Shown: piece by piece, positions 22,770 to 34,190 of the stretch
Layout: each line of letters begins with the position of its first letter
Position numbering within the stretch: the stretch's first letter is position 1
Source: Nymphaea colorata
Lineage: Eukaryota > Streptophyta > Magnoliopsida > Nymphaeales > Nymphaeaceae
Length of the DNA: 50,554 bases
Direction: 5' to 3'
Assembly: GCF_008831285.2 (NCBI RefSeq)
Contig: NW_022204964.1
Coordinates: 1 to 50,554 of the forward strand
Position numbers and translations under genes: made by a program
Notes under the pieces: model-generated
What the model was told of the DNA's origin: nothing
The model's database searches: none
Seen by the model: the letters and a program-made list of their open reading frames with translations, nothing else

Positions 22770-24140
22770 CCTAATTTGGAATCATCGACTGTATGGAAAG
22801 ACTTATATCATAGTATCTGCACGTATTTTCCCCAATCCACTTCGTGATTGCTGATCGAGTACCTTGTTTTGCTGCTTCTTTTGACTTCGGCTTTAGGTCA
22901 TGTATTGGGAGGTTTTTAGTGCCACAATTTTGTCAGGTTTTAGTATTATGCATCAGGTGGATTGGTTGCATGTAGTTCTGATTTCATCAACTAACATGGA
23001 TTGGAGGTCTCTTCAGGGACTTCTGTGTTTATAAAGTATGGTGCCTTCATTTCAATTAAGTTGTCATGCTCCTCAAGAACGTTAGTTTTGTATGTTCTTG
23101 TTGTGGATAGGAAATTTTGGAAGTCTATGTTTGTTTCAGGCGAAACAGTTTTCTCAGTCCTTAGCTTAATCATTTTTTTCTCTGACCTGGATTCAAGAGT
23201 TTTGAGATTCGCCTCGTCGCTTGGTCATGTTTCACAAGGTAGAAGCTAAACTCTAGGGTTATCATTTGTAGTCAATGAATGAATATCAGTTCTCTAAGTG
23301 GTGTAGCTTGGTCCAGGCATTTCATAGATATCTCAAACAGGAAACAAGTCAACAAAACATGCAAAGGAAGGGCAGCATACGGTCATGGTAAGGAGTAGGT
23401 AGATGACATAAATAAAGTTAAGTCCATGACACCTCCATGTATGACGAGATTGTGTTTGGATGTCTTCTGCTAATGCTTTATTAGTTTGTGGTCAAGAACA
23501 TATTTTGCAAAGTCCTCATGTAACTAGGGCACAAGACTGATCAACTTTGCTAGATAGTCATACATTTAGAGTCTAACAAAGTCCAATCCCATAGTTGTCA
23601 TTATCATGCACTTGATGATTTTACAAAATCCACAACATACGATTGGTTTATCACGGGCTTCCTTTGGGAAAAGATAAGAGCTTAATGTAAACCATTTGTA
23701 AAACTTTGAATCAGTTGAGGACTCAAACATTTATGGAAAATCGTCACTATCAAACCAACCTTTCGTATAGAAGTCCCTAGGAGAGTTGGTGAAGTTCATT
23801 TTTCTACCCAACCAACCTATGCTATTTTGCATTCACCCTCTTCTTTAAAGTAGAATTCCTTCCTCTTGGTGATATACTATTTGATGTTAAGAATTTTTGT
23901 AAAAGTGATAATTTTCAGTTTCGCTTAAAAACATTTTAAAAGTGTCTTCTCACACAATGATGTGGCTTTTCTTTATTCTTAGTACCTCCTTCAATAGAAG
24001 GATAAAATTTCAAATTTTGGTTGCCAAATAATGGAAGAGGAAAACTGAAAAGATCGTGAATATGAGCAGTACAGAAAGGTCCTGTGAAGTTGAGAAAGTC
24101 GACACTAGGAAGTGCTATTGACTCTGGTAATCAAGCATTT
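22770..24140. other. No gene recognised
   Basis: Intron-like, T-rich sequence. It could be the remains of the AAA-ATPase intron or unrelated DNA. The open frame at 23001-23249 has no family signature. Confidence 0.5.
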
Positions 24141-24148
24141 GCAAGGAT

Positions 24149-24423
24149 TTAGTCAGAAGGTATCTTGAGAGAGAAGCCAAAATGCTTTGTAAGATCTTGG
24201 TAGGTAGCAAAATGAGCATTGAGAGATTGGCTCGGGGCATGTGTAGTCATTCCTCTGGGACAGTAATCAAGAGAACTGGGTACGCATATAGGTGATTTAT
24301 GTCTATACCATGAAGATAACAACTTATGAACCTTTGGCTTGTCAAAAACCCGCAGGGTGAAGCAGGATGGATATGCGACAAAGCTACACATAACCACCAA
24401 AGCGGTGGAGCTTCTTAGTAGCC
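24149..24423 (-). pseudogene. Unrecognised coding-like relic, minus strand
   Basis: The minus strand is open for about 90 codons (MVVMCSFVAYPSCFTLRVFD then KPKVHKLLSSWYRHKSPICV). After two stops it continues in the same frame with IALPSVDFLNFTGPFCTAHI to about 23935. Conserved-looking codon use and the length hint at a decayed transposon-borne ORF, but I cannot assign a family. Confidence 0.25.
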
Positions 24424-24429
24424 TTTGGG

Positions 24430-26285
24430 GTGGTGAGATATTCCCTCAAAGGTGAAGGTCGGCCTAAAAAAAATCAAGAAAAAAAAAAATGAAGGCAAAA
24501 GCTGAATGCAATAGAAAGAAAAAAAAAAAAGCAAAAGGTGTTTGCCAAGAGATGAAAGTCATGAAGGCTGAACTCACAGGAATTGAATGTGAAAATCTTT
24601 GGTAGATGTGTGGTCCTAGGGTCAATATCTTCTCCTATTTTTTATTACTTAAGATGCTGAGGATGTTTCCTTTATGTTCATATTTTGGAAATTGAAAGGC
24701 ATCCCTTCAAGAGATTTGACAACATTGACACGAAATGAATCCTAATGCTTGTACAGTAGGTGCTATGTGTAAATGAAGGCCATATTATTTGCACAACACG
24801 AGCACTCATGCTTATTAGTAAAATTGATCATTTTTGAACTATTTCAAACTAAAACTTGACATCTCTAGTCATAGGAGGAACTAACCAGTCTCCTTTGGTC
24901 TTGAAATATGTTTGTCATTTCATTCCCAATCCCCTTTGGCCTTGAAAGATGTTGGCCATTCCATTACCAAACCATTAGTCCATTCATGGAATAGATGAAA
25001 CACCTCGAACCTAGTCAACTCATGTTGAGTGTGATGAATTTCATTTCTTTGTCTCAAGAGATGCATATCGTTTGGGATAAGTGATTAAGCCTGGCCCATT
25101 ATTCCATCTTAGCCGAGTGTCTTCGACATAGCCCAGACTAAGGGTTGAGTCTATCATGGAACACTTCTAATCTCCTTTCAAAAGGACCAATCAATTTTGT
25201 AGTCCATTTTGAACTGTGACGTTTTTGAAAGGTTCTATTCATCGAAGTTGCATGGGTTTTGGGTTTTATGTCCTGAGGTCCTTCATGATTTTAGACGATC
25301 GTAATGCTCAGTTTCTCTTGTATCACGTTAGTGTTAGATTAGTTGAATAGATCCTTTAGTTAGCTATTGCACATGTCCAGTGGTTAAGGTCATTGGTTTG
25401 ATTTGTATTCAGTAGGATCCTATTTTGATTTAGTTTGATTGTTTAGTTTTGTTGAGTTGGTCAATTGAATTCTGCTTTAATGGTTTCCTGCATAGTGTCA
25501 TGTTTAGTTTTACTTTCATTGTGACATGGGTTGTTTAGGTGCTTTATTGTCTTAGGTTCTTCGTTTTCCTTTTTCAATGCCGTCACTTGTGTTGCAGACC
25601 GACTATCCTTTGACGCAATGCGGGCCAAATAGGCATGAAAAAGTCAGCCCGTGACAACTTGATTCTTTTTATAAATATAATCTGGTCAAATTCATGGGTG
25701 TGTGTCACATTCTGATAGAGTCTTTGAATTGCATATCATAAATTGTTAAGATACAATCATGTGTTTGCTAACATGGAAGCCTACATTCTAAAAATATGCG
25801 AATCTATTTTGTTCATATTGTTCATATCCAACTCGGTTATGATACAATCATGTGTTAATCTACATCTTAAAAAGATGCCAAGGTTTGGCTCTAGAGTGAT
25901 AGAAAAGTTTTGTTTTCTCAGTTATTTCAGCAGGGAGAAGAAACTGAACTACTGGTTGGTTTGAAGAATGGAGGTAATTGTGCTTGAATTATTCTTTGCC
26001 TACTGTCATACTCTTTTGACTTTGGTTTTATTCCTCTTCCAATTTTCTGTTTCTTTCTTTTTTTTTCATAATGATTATTGTTATTTTGCACTGCTTATAG
26101 GTGAGGCAACTTTGGAGGTTCATACCATAAGTGCCACTGTCCATTTCTCCTTTGATCATAAATTATTAGTGCAGAATCTAGCACTTCAAGCAAAAAAAAA
26201 AAAGTGTTCTACAATGATATAACTGAAGTTGTTGAATCTGGTGGATTTCTTAGTGTGCAATTTCTGGTCACTACTATGTATTCTT
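24430..26285. other. No gene recognised
   Basis: Two A-rich tracts (about 24467-24491 and 24509-24532) lie at the left. The stretch 24900-24990 contains a short imperfect repeat around CCTTTGG(T/C)CTTGAAA(T/G)ATG. No coding family was recognised. Short open frames at 25743-26222 are low in complexity. Confidence 0.5.
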
Positions 26286-26292
26286 GTTTTAG

Positions 26293-26719
26293 GTGGTAAA
26301 CATGATGGATGGAAAAGTGGATGACTTGAAGCTTCTTTCGATCATATTTAAAGCAAGCTTTCTATAATGGGCATATTGAAGAAAAAAAACCGTAAGTTTA
26401 CATTATGCAGTTTCTGGATTCATATATGTCCAAAACATTTGTAGGTTATGCAAATAGATGGAGGTCCTTAGTTGCAGCTTCCGTGCTTGTGCTTATAATT
26501 TTCTAGCCTTTTTCTTTGTTCTTTTTCTACAAGCAGCTTACTGCTTTGGATATTTGAAGGATATATTTGGTTTAAACAAATCTAAAGCCGAAAGGATTAT
26601 GCTTGAAGTTTTCTCTGTAGTCTACCTTAGACGGCTGTCAAAAGCATTTTCTCAAGGAGAATTGGAGAGAGCAACTAGCAAAGGAACTTTCCTTCACAGT
26701 GAACTCCATTTTGATCCAT
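26293..26719 (+). pseudogene. TIC110: TIC110 fragment (chloroplast inner envelope import protein)
   Basis: Two exon-like pieces match consecutive parts of plant TIC110, a protein of the chloroplast inner envelope import machinery. Piece 1 (26293-26392) reads VVNMMDGKVDDLKLL and, after a frameshift, YNGHIEEKK. Piece 2 (from about 26537, after a CAG) reads YCFGYLKDIFGLNKSKAERI, MLEVFSVVYLRRLSKAFSQG and ELERATSKGTFLH, then ELHFDP. The family pattern is 'L..IFGL.KREAE.I..DV.SKVYRKRL..A...G.LE.ADSKAAFLQNLC.ELHFDP'. The NLC before ELHFDP is lost. Only about 110 of roughly 1000 residues are present, without the transit peptide or membrane segments. Same strand as the neighbouring AAA-ATPase and SBP relics. 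Confidence 0.75.
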
Positions 26720-27355
26720 TTCTTTCATCCGAAGATTCCTCCATGTATTTTTGTAAGGGCATCTTTTGTAATTTTAGAATTGCAGGTCAGCCCAACCCCC
26801 ATGTTTATATGGGGGCATTCAGAGAAGATGCTGTACATGCATAACATGCATACAGTGAGACGTAAGTATTCTCTTTCCACGTTCAAAATGTATCATGGCT
26901 TGGAACCTCAGCGATAATCCATTCTTGCTTTTTCATAATGTTTTTATCTCAATATTGGTCATTGAAATTGTCCTCAAAGCTTACAAGTTTTCTGAATGAA
27001 ATCTTTTATAGTCTGCAACAATTATTTTGATGACATGTTATTTCAATCAGGACCTCATTAACACAGTCCTCTGTCATATATGTTCAACAGTTTCTATTTT
27101 TCATTGTTTAGAGAAAACAAGCAGGTTACTTGCACTGTGCCAGTATCACTAGTTCTTTCCACACCAAATCTGATCTCTTTCTATAAATTTAAATGTGACT
27201 GGTTGAGCTTTCACATCAGTGAACTGGTTCTGGCAAGTTCTTTTTTCTTGTACAAGATTACTTAACACTGCCTCACATGAGCATGATCACTGTCCTCACT
27301 TGATTTTGCTGTGATAAGATACATCTCTTAAGATCACACAGACTTCTTGGAATGA
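26720..27355. other. No gene recognised between TIC110 and SBP relics
   Basis: Open frames continue past the TIC110 piece (to 26844), but the readings do not resemble TIC110. No SBP N-terminal exons were found here, although they would be expected upstream of the SBP piece. Confidence 0.5.
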
Positions 27356-27359
27356 ATTT

Positions 27360-28530
27360 TAGCTTTTATCCCATGCATCTGATGTGAGTGCTCTGATCGG
27401 CACACCTTCATTTGTGTTGAAACCTGGTACTTTTGATCTCCAATATGTATGTTCTGGTTCAGATGGGAGAAACTTGGTAAGTCCTCTATTTGGATATGAC
27501 TTCTGGTATCAGCCCTGACAAAAGACCATGATTAGTTCATCATGGGGAGCACCAAAATCTTTGACAAAAGGATTCAGTCTCCAACATGTAGAAGATGGTC
27601 GTTATGAAGACATCTACATGTATACAGCTGGTCCAATGGTTTACTGAAACAGACTAGACCTTGGTAACTCGGATCTCCTACCTTTGGAGGTCAGTGTGAC
27701 AGTGTCAAATATCATCGCCCTGAAAAGTGCAACCTATGCTTGATATGATCATCAATTGTATTGGCTATTACTTATGACTAGTTTGATACTGTCCTGCAGA
27801 TTCTATACAGGTTACATTGGGTCTGCATTATGCAGCAACATGATTAGGTTTTTCCAGACTCCAAGTGGATCATAGAGCCATGAGGTACCATTTGCTGATG
27901 TTCACATTACTGTAAGTGTGCATATGTGAGAGTGTACTAGAGAGAGAGGGGGCCTAAATTGCTTGTTTGTCTCTTCTATGTTGAAATATCTGTGACACCT
28001 TTCCGAATTGGATTATGCTCGACATGCCTGGGCTTATAACTGATTTCGTTATCTCACTGGATGATCACCTCCTTTACTTCTCAAACTGGCTGCATGGTGA
28101 TGTTAGGCAATACAACATTGAGGACCCTTCAAAGCCTGTTTTGACTGGACAACTATGGGTTGGTGGACTCATTCAGAAGGGAAGTCAGATAGTTGCAGTA
28201 TCTAAAGATGGGCTGGAGTCTCAGTTTGATGTTCCTGAAGTAAAGGTGTGTGTTTAAGTCATTGTTGTTTTTACCTTTTCTTGCTTTCCTCAGGGAAACA
28301 GACTTAGAGGTGGGCCACAAATGATCCGGTTGAGCTTGGATGGTAAGAGAATGTAGGTGACTAACTCACTCTTTAGCACATGGAATCGGCAATTCTATCC
28401 AGAGGTCTTGGAGGAGGGTCACATATGCTGCAGATTGACATGGACACAGAGAAGGGTGGATTGAAGCTGAATCCAAACTTCTTTGTATATTTTGGGATTG
28501 AACTTGACGGTCCTATTTAGGGTTGACTTT
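27360..28530 (+). pseudogene. Selenium-binding protein (SBP1 family) pseudogene
   Basis: Successive stretches match the middle and C-terminal part of the plant selenium-binding protein, a cytosolic methanethiol-oxidase-like beta-propeller. They read SPLFGYDFWYQP (about 27481), a TGA, TMISSSWGAP, KGFSLQHVEDGRY, then LDLGNSDLLPLEV. Near 27800 come GYIGSALCSNMIRFFQTPSG and SHEVPF. The exon at 28003-28247 reads MLDMPGLITDFVISLDDHLL, NWLHGDVRQYNIEDPSKPVL and TGQLWVGGLIQKGSQIVAVS. After an AG at 28294 it reads GNRLRGGPQMIRLSLDGKRM, a [23 protein letters not shown], and then, frameshifted, the [11 protein letters not shown] region. The N-terminal third with the CxxC-type start and the final HEMRYPGGDCTSDIW end are missing. 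Several stops and frameshifts. Confidence 0.9.
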
Positions 28531-29030
28531 GTAGTCATTTGAGAATAAATGAGATGAGAATGGAAATAAGATGCATATTCAAACAAGAGTGCCCATTATG
28601 TTGAAGTACCACATGGGAATTGCTCAAGAAGCACAACGCCTTGGATTGTTGGATTAATTTGGAGAATTCAAAGAGGTGACATGTCAACATCATAGATAAG
28701 TTTTTAAATACAAAAGTAGATGTCTTCGTCGCATGTTCTCCCTCCGTCGCATGTTCTCCCACCTTCACGGATCAAAAACGTTTCCCATTTTTTTTGTTCC
28801 ACACCATCCTAGAAAGAGGACAAAAAGATGGATTGGGTCGCAGGCCACTTGAGTACAGAGTCAAGAACGGAATGCAGTGAAACTAGCCAATCCATATCAA
28901 GGTATAGTGGACAAGGCTCGAGCTGTCTAACCTCACCAAAGCATAGATTGAATCCTCTGTGGTTACTGCAAGTTCTAACTAGAGGAAGGATCAGTGTTTC
29001 AGGACCAGGCTAAGAATCACTTATAAAATG
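28531..29030. other. No gene recognised
   Basis: Mixed-composition sequence after the SBP relic. A short direct repeat (GTCGCATGTTCTCCC) lies at about 28728-28760. No coding family was recognised. Confidence 0.5.
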
Positions 29031-29033
29031 GCA

Positions 29034-29093
29034 GTGGCCCGGAGGGAAGTGGAGAACGGGCAAGTGGCCCAGAGGGCAGTGGAGAATGGGCAA
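29034..29093. repeat. 30-bp tandem duplication
   Basis: Two adjacent units starting GTGGCCC(G/A)GAGGG.AGTGGAGAA (29034-29063 and 29064-29093), differing at three or so positions. They lie about 0.5 kb upstream of the VAL-like first exon and are followed by a GA tract at about 29105-29122. Confidence 0.85.
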
Positions 29094-29377
29094 ACGACCG
29101 AGGGTGAGAGAGAGAGAGAGAAGAGGATTTTGGGGGGAAAAAGGATGCGGAAGATTTACGAGCGAAAAAGAAGCAACACAAAATAGTGCTGGGTGGGTGA
29201 GCCTCTGTCTATGTGTGAAATATGTAAGAGGGTGTTACGTGCCTGCATGACGCTCGCTGCAGATGAGATGCCAAGGTGTAATGGGAATCAATGACAGCGA
29301 TGAGGGAGACAATGGCACTAAACGAGCAAAGGCCAGCCAAAGCACCGGCAGCTGTGGCAGACGCATCAGGATGAGGA

Positions 29378-29431
29378 AGAGACATACACGAGTTAGACTC
29401 TTGAAGAGACATACAAGAGTTAGACTCTTGA
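29378..29431. repeat. 27-bp tandem duplication
   Basis: Two adjacent units of AGAGACATAC(A)..GAGTTAGACTCTTGA (29378-29404, 29405-29431) differ at a single base. They lie about 170 bases upstream of the VAL-like ATG, within the likely promoter or leader. Confidence 0.9.
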
Positions 29432-29598
29432 AACCATCTGCTTCTCCCCTCTTTTCTCGCTCTGCTGGAAGATTGATCAAGAATTTGCGGTTTTCCTTTT
29501 TCTAGTCTTGGCATTGTTACGTGTTTCAGTTTGCCCTACAAATACTCTTCGCGGGCTGAGAGTTTGTTCTGGTTAATTGTTGTTTCTGGTTGGAAGAG

Positions 29599-29727
29599 AT
29601 GGCTGCGCCTTCCTCTTTCTTGAAGATCTGCTTCAGCCCGAAGTGTGGCGCCTCGTCATCAGAGAGGTGGTGGAAAGGATGGAGATTAAGGTCTGGCAAC
29701 GTGGCCGAGCTCTGTGACCGCTGCAAG
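29599..29727 (+). CDS. VAL/HSI2-like B3 transcriptional repressor, first exon only
   Basis: From ATG at 29599 the frame reads MAAPSSFLKICFSPKCGASS then SERWWKGWRLRSGNVAELCD then RCK. A donor GTATGT starts at 29727 inside the final codon. This follows the N-terminal zinc-finger-like start of plant VAL1/VAL2 (HSI2) proteins, with pattern 'KxCxxxxC......WxKGW.LR.G..A.LC.RC'. These nuclear repressors recruit Polycomb silencing through a B3 domain. The exon has no break and sits in G/C-rich, gene-start-like sequence. The next exons (CGxRxHCGC, B3, CW zinc finger) were not seen by 34.7 kb. So it is either a gene with a very long first intron and exons lost, or an orphan captured exon. Confidence 0.6.
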
Positions 29728-31420
29728 TATGTTCATTTTCCTCAGTTTCATTCTTTTTTCGTCTGGTCGTTGCCCGACTAGGAGATCAGCGTAAAGAAGA
29801 CATCTCTGTCATTCTTGAAACAGTTTTGTACATCCTCGTTGGGACGATTAAGTTGATGGATGCACGATTAAATTGATGGATGCTGGAATTTTCTGTGTAT
29901 AAAATTTCCTCGCGGTACAATGGATCGTGATTCGCCAGAAATGTGAATTTTATTTTTCTTGAAGCTTTTTCTTGTTAATAATTTTCAGCAGAGTGACAAG
30001 TTTGCTGCCTTTGGGATCACATGGTTTTCTCTAAGTTGTCGCTCTGAAACTGTTAGGAATTTTGAAGGCTAGATTTAATGTTGGATTTGACCTGTGACAA
30101 CATTTTTCACACAAATGTACGTGTTGATATCTACAGATTCATAGATTATATCGGAATTTGAGGCTCCCCTAAGACGAGGTCTACTTTGCTCTCTTAAGTT
30201 TTATCCTATGCATTCTCTTGGGATCTGCATAGGAATGCTAAAATCAATTTATTTTCATATTCTCCAGTGGAATTACATTGGCGTCTGCTTGAAAAAGACA
30301 TAGATATCTGGCTTTTTCTTTCTGTGAATTTTTTTACGGAGTTTGTATGTGTGGAGTGTATGCCCATGGTGATGATGTGCTGGGTGTCACACGTTGGAGC
30401 AGATTCGACAAGGAAAGCTATATGTCTTACTGTGGAAGCCTTCACTTTTCTTTTGATTTGGTGCGGAAGTCGAACATTTCTTGGTTATTGAAGTGGTGGT
30501 GTGCAGAAATGTGGTTTCTCTTTCCTTGTTCTAGGTGAATTTTGTAAAGAATGAAGCTCTCTCATTTGTTAAATGCATGCAGATGGAAATACCTTTTTAA
30601 TTTTGCATCTGGCCTGTAAAGTGGGACACTGTTTTCCTCTGATGGAATGGAGCATCGGTCGGCTACCCCCTTTTTTGTCGAGCGCTGGAGAGTCGGTTAG
30701 ACGTCATACTTGTCCCTAATGAACCTTTGCCTGTCGTAGTGGTGATTGTGAAGAGCTACCATCACTAGCAGCTATTTGTCACTAGAGAAGAATTCTACCT
30801 TTTAGAATTTCGTATGCATAGAAGAATGGGGCTCCTTTTCTGTTTCTAGATTTGGATATTACCAAGTTATCACACCATTTGGGGATTTCATGTTACATGT
30901 GGATCTTTTATATTTTTCATATTTTTTATGCTTTTTCTGTAGAGAATTTCATCAGAATCATTTTCTTTACTGATAGTCCATCTTTGAACCTCTTTTGAAA
31001 ACTTTATCTCCATGGCGTTAACTGTTTTTGGTTTTTTCTTCTTTTCTTTTAATCACTTATCAAGCTGGTGACATAGGTAATGTGTGCAGCCTGGTCATTT
31101 CTTCTTGTTTGTGCATGCAATGCTTGGCACGCAAATAACTAAGAAGCCTCTCAATCATCCTTGTGTGTCTCATTAAATTTACACTTTCTGAAGTTGAGTT
31201 ACCTTTTTTTGCATATAAATCAGCAAATGATTGTGATTTCTCTTCAAGTCATCCAAACTTCACGGATAGACAAAGCTTTCAACCAGACATAGCACTATTG
31301 TTTTGAGTAATATCCCACTTAATATAAGCCAACAGGTCTTATGTTATTAGAGGTCATACTGGAATATAGTATTATGATCAGAATAGGTTCATAGCCCTAT
31401 AAGCATGTTATTTGATCATA
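29728..31420. other. Intron-like region after the VAL-like exon, no further exon seen
   Basis: T-rich, with no coding segment of the VAL family or any other recognised. The open frame at 30267-30538 has no signature. Confidence 0.5.
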
Positions 31421-31505
31421 ACTGTACATTAGTTTGTGATTCAAGTCATTCAATTGATCCCTTATAGTTAACATAATGTGTTTCACTGTGCATTAGTTTC
31501 ATCCC

Positions 31506-32240
31506 TAGTACTTAATCGAAAGAATTCAACTTGTCGTTACATCTATAGTACGTGATATAAGCGATTGAAATCAGTTGTTCGTATAAACACGAGTGGGATT
31601 TAAGCAATCATTTGATCACACATATTTAATTGAATGTTTTTAACTTGTTAGTACCTCCATTTTGAATGATTTATTTGATCGAAATCACAAGTTTGTATGA
31701 GAATGAATAAGATTCAAGTCATTAATTTACTCCCCTATATTTAATCTAATGTGTTTCACTTGTTATTACATGTGTAATGAACGATTTAAATGATTGAAAT
31801 CACAAGTTCATATGGATACAAGTGGGATCTATGCTTTTGTTTGACCCCTTTTACTTAATTCAATGAAACAAAAAGTTTTACTTATTGGACTAACTACAAG
31901 CATCAAACTAATGTATACATCAGATTTGTGTCCATATGAATTGGTGATTTCAATCATTTAAATCATTACTTATACATGTAATAACAAGTGAAACACATTA
32001 GATTAACTATAAAGGAGCAAATGAACCACTTGAATTTCGTTCATTTTCATGCAAACTTGTGATTTAAATCCACTAAATCATTCAACGTGGATGTAGCAAC
32101 AAGTTTATCACATTCAATGAAATATGTGTGCTCAGATGAATCGCTTAAATCCCACTCGTATTGATACAAACTTGTGATTTCAATTCATTAGATCCTTACT
32201 ATTGATGTAACTACAAGTTCAACTCATTGGATTGACTACA
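31506..32240. repeat. Large imperfect palindrome (foldback) with tandemly repeated arms
   Basis: The left arm (about 31506-31870) is the reverse complement, with scattered mismatches and small gaps, of the right arm (about 31876-32240). The centre is at about 31871-31876 (AAACAAAAAGTTTT). Each arm has about three monomers of 110-120 bases with the landmarks TTAATC.AATG, AACTTGTT, GATTGAAATCACAAGTT and TATG..A.GAGTGGGATT. A partial further monomer lies at about 31430-31505. No coding capacity. It could be a foldback/MITE-type element or an inverted pair of satellite monomers. Transcription through it would give a hairpin with a stem of about 365 base pairs. Confidence 0.9.
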
Positions 32241-32289
32241 AGAGATCTGCATCGCTTAGCTACACATTGCATCACCAACTTAGTGCATC

Positions 32290-32554
32290 CCTTCACCTTG
32301 TTGTACTTCACAACGAATCAGCAGTTTCACCATTTAGGTACTTCTCAACGACCTCCTCTTGGGGATCTAGAACAAAAGAACTATCAAGGACAGAAGATGA
32401 AGACGACTGCAGGCCATCATTGATTGTATCAGTTTGCTGTGTTCTCCATTGAACAAAACCAGCTTGATTTTGCGATTGAGATTGCAAAGACGTTGATGAG
32501 AATGTGGTGCATGCTCCCCTATAGTCTGCCTAGATGTATTTTCATCCATTCTGC
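32290..32554 (-). pseudogene. Unrecognised coding-like relic at the edge of the palindrome
   Basis: On the minus strand one frame reads DYRGACTTFSSTSLQSQSQN then QAGFVQWRTQQTDTINDGLQ then SSSSSVLDSSFVLDPQEEVV and EKYLNGETADSL before a stop, about 75 codons rich in Gln and Ser. The acidic end PQEEVVEKYLNGE looks protein-like. No ATG begins this frame. I do not recognise the family. Confidence 0.35.
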
Positions 32555-32559
32555 AAAGA

Positions 32560-34190
32560 AATCTGAATGAGAACTAAAACCACCAGAATCATTATCGCCC
32601 ATACCTGTATGAAAGCTACTTCACTGCATCTACTCTACTCCATTTGAGACTGTAAATATAAACAGTATCAAATGTTTTAATCAACATCTACGCACAATTC
32701 ATAAATACTCTAACCGTACTCATTGGATATATATGAGAATTTCACTATAAAGTATACAACAGTAGATAAACCATGTACATATTCCCATCAGTGATAAAAT
32801 ATTTACGTAAGTGTTCAGAAGAACTTCAACGTTAAATACAAAGCCAAGTGCATGTGTAGAGTATCCATAGAAGCAAGTACATATGTAGCTTCATGTACGC
32901 ATCCAACATAACAAAAATAAGCTAAACAAAATCAAATATGCCCCTTGCACCACCTTCAAACACGACGTCAAACTTATGTCGGGGCTTCATTTTCGAACAA
33001 GACGTCATAACAGCTGATGAACTGAAAATGAAAATACATACGTGTCTAATGGCAAGAATAAGGGCATAGCAAGTGCTGAACTAGAAATCAGTAACTAATG
33101 ACATTGACAACAGAAAATTCCAAAGATATTAGCACAAACATAAGATTTAGTTGTCAAATTATGCAATTACTAAATGAATAATATTCAAAATAATGGAAGA
33201 AAGCAATTGACTTGCTGTTTTCAATGTCTACATCAAAAATTGTAACGCAGTTTCATCTCCAACTTGCAATAAAGGTCAACTACATCATTAAAATATGTAA
33301 AATAACAACAACTCTGAGTATGCATCAACAGTAATGAAGGATGTCAAAGAGAGGAGATCCATCTCAGCCATCTGGTTAAAAAGAAACATACATGATCGAG
33401 GCATTATGCAGAAGTGCAGTCTGAGATCTTCCTCGGGTTGTCTTCCTTTAAAAATAATTAATGGTGTTTGCCCATGGGCTACCATCTCTTTGAAACTTTT
33501 TTATTCTAGAAGATACCAGGTATGTGTTTTAGGCTTTTAGCAGTCCTTTCAGACAGTAGAAACATAAACTGCATTATGCAGATAAAGATACCATATATAC
33601 TTATATATGGTGGGCTGTATAAGTAAATGTACCCTATTTAGTACATATTTAGTTGATTTTGATTCTCAGTTTAGTTGAGTTTGGTTTCTAGCTAGACATG
33701 GGTAAGCACATGATTTTATTTGGTTTCCCTTATGGACCCAAATTCGGAGGGCGTCACACTTAATCCCCTCTCCTCACTCATAGGTCCTATTTCTCATCCC
33801 TGTTTAGGTAATAGTTTTTTTGAAATGTGATTCTAGATTTTATTTGATTTGATTTTTTTCATTCACATAATCTTATACTAGCTAACTATTTCTTGTAGTC
33901 TTTCTACATTTAGTTGTTTTAAAATGTTGGATATGCTTGAGAAGGCCCTATGGTGTTTCCGGCGCATAGCCATCTAACCATTCATCTTAACAACCCCCCA
34001 TCTCCAGCATGCGGTAGATTTCCTTCTATTTATCCCTCCTTCTTGTTTGCTCTTCTTAGCTGGCGTAAAGAATTTTCAAGTGTCAAAAGTGAGAGTAAGA
34101 GAAGGTGTTCCATCTTCAAGCATTATCGAGCACACTGTCCAACAGGCTGCTGGGTCCTCCATTGAACTTTCTCTTTACAGGTTGGGACTT
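32560..34190. other. No gene recognised; grades into LTR-like DNA
   Basis: AT-rich. An open stretch at 33300-33520 ends at CAG/GTATGT, a donor-like border, but encodes nothing recognised. From about 33630 onward the sequence may belong to the LTR-like segment. Confidence 0.45.

Noticed and set aside
28815-29010. 61-codon frame after the SBP relic
   Set aside because: No match to the missing SBP C-terminus or any other family; ordinary length for chance.
31430-32240. CRISPR-like array because of spaced repeats
   Set aside because: The monomers are about 115 bp, imperfect, arranged head-to-head and in plant nuclear DNA; there are no short identical repeats with unique spacers.
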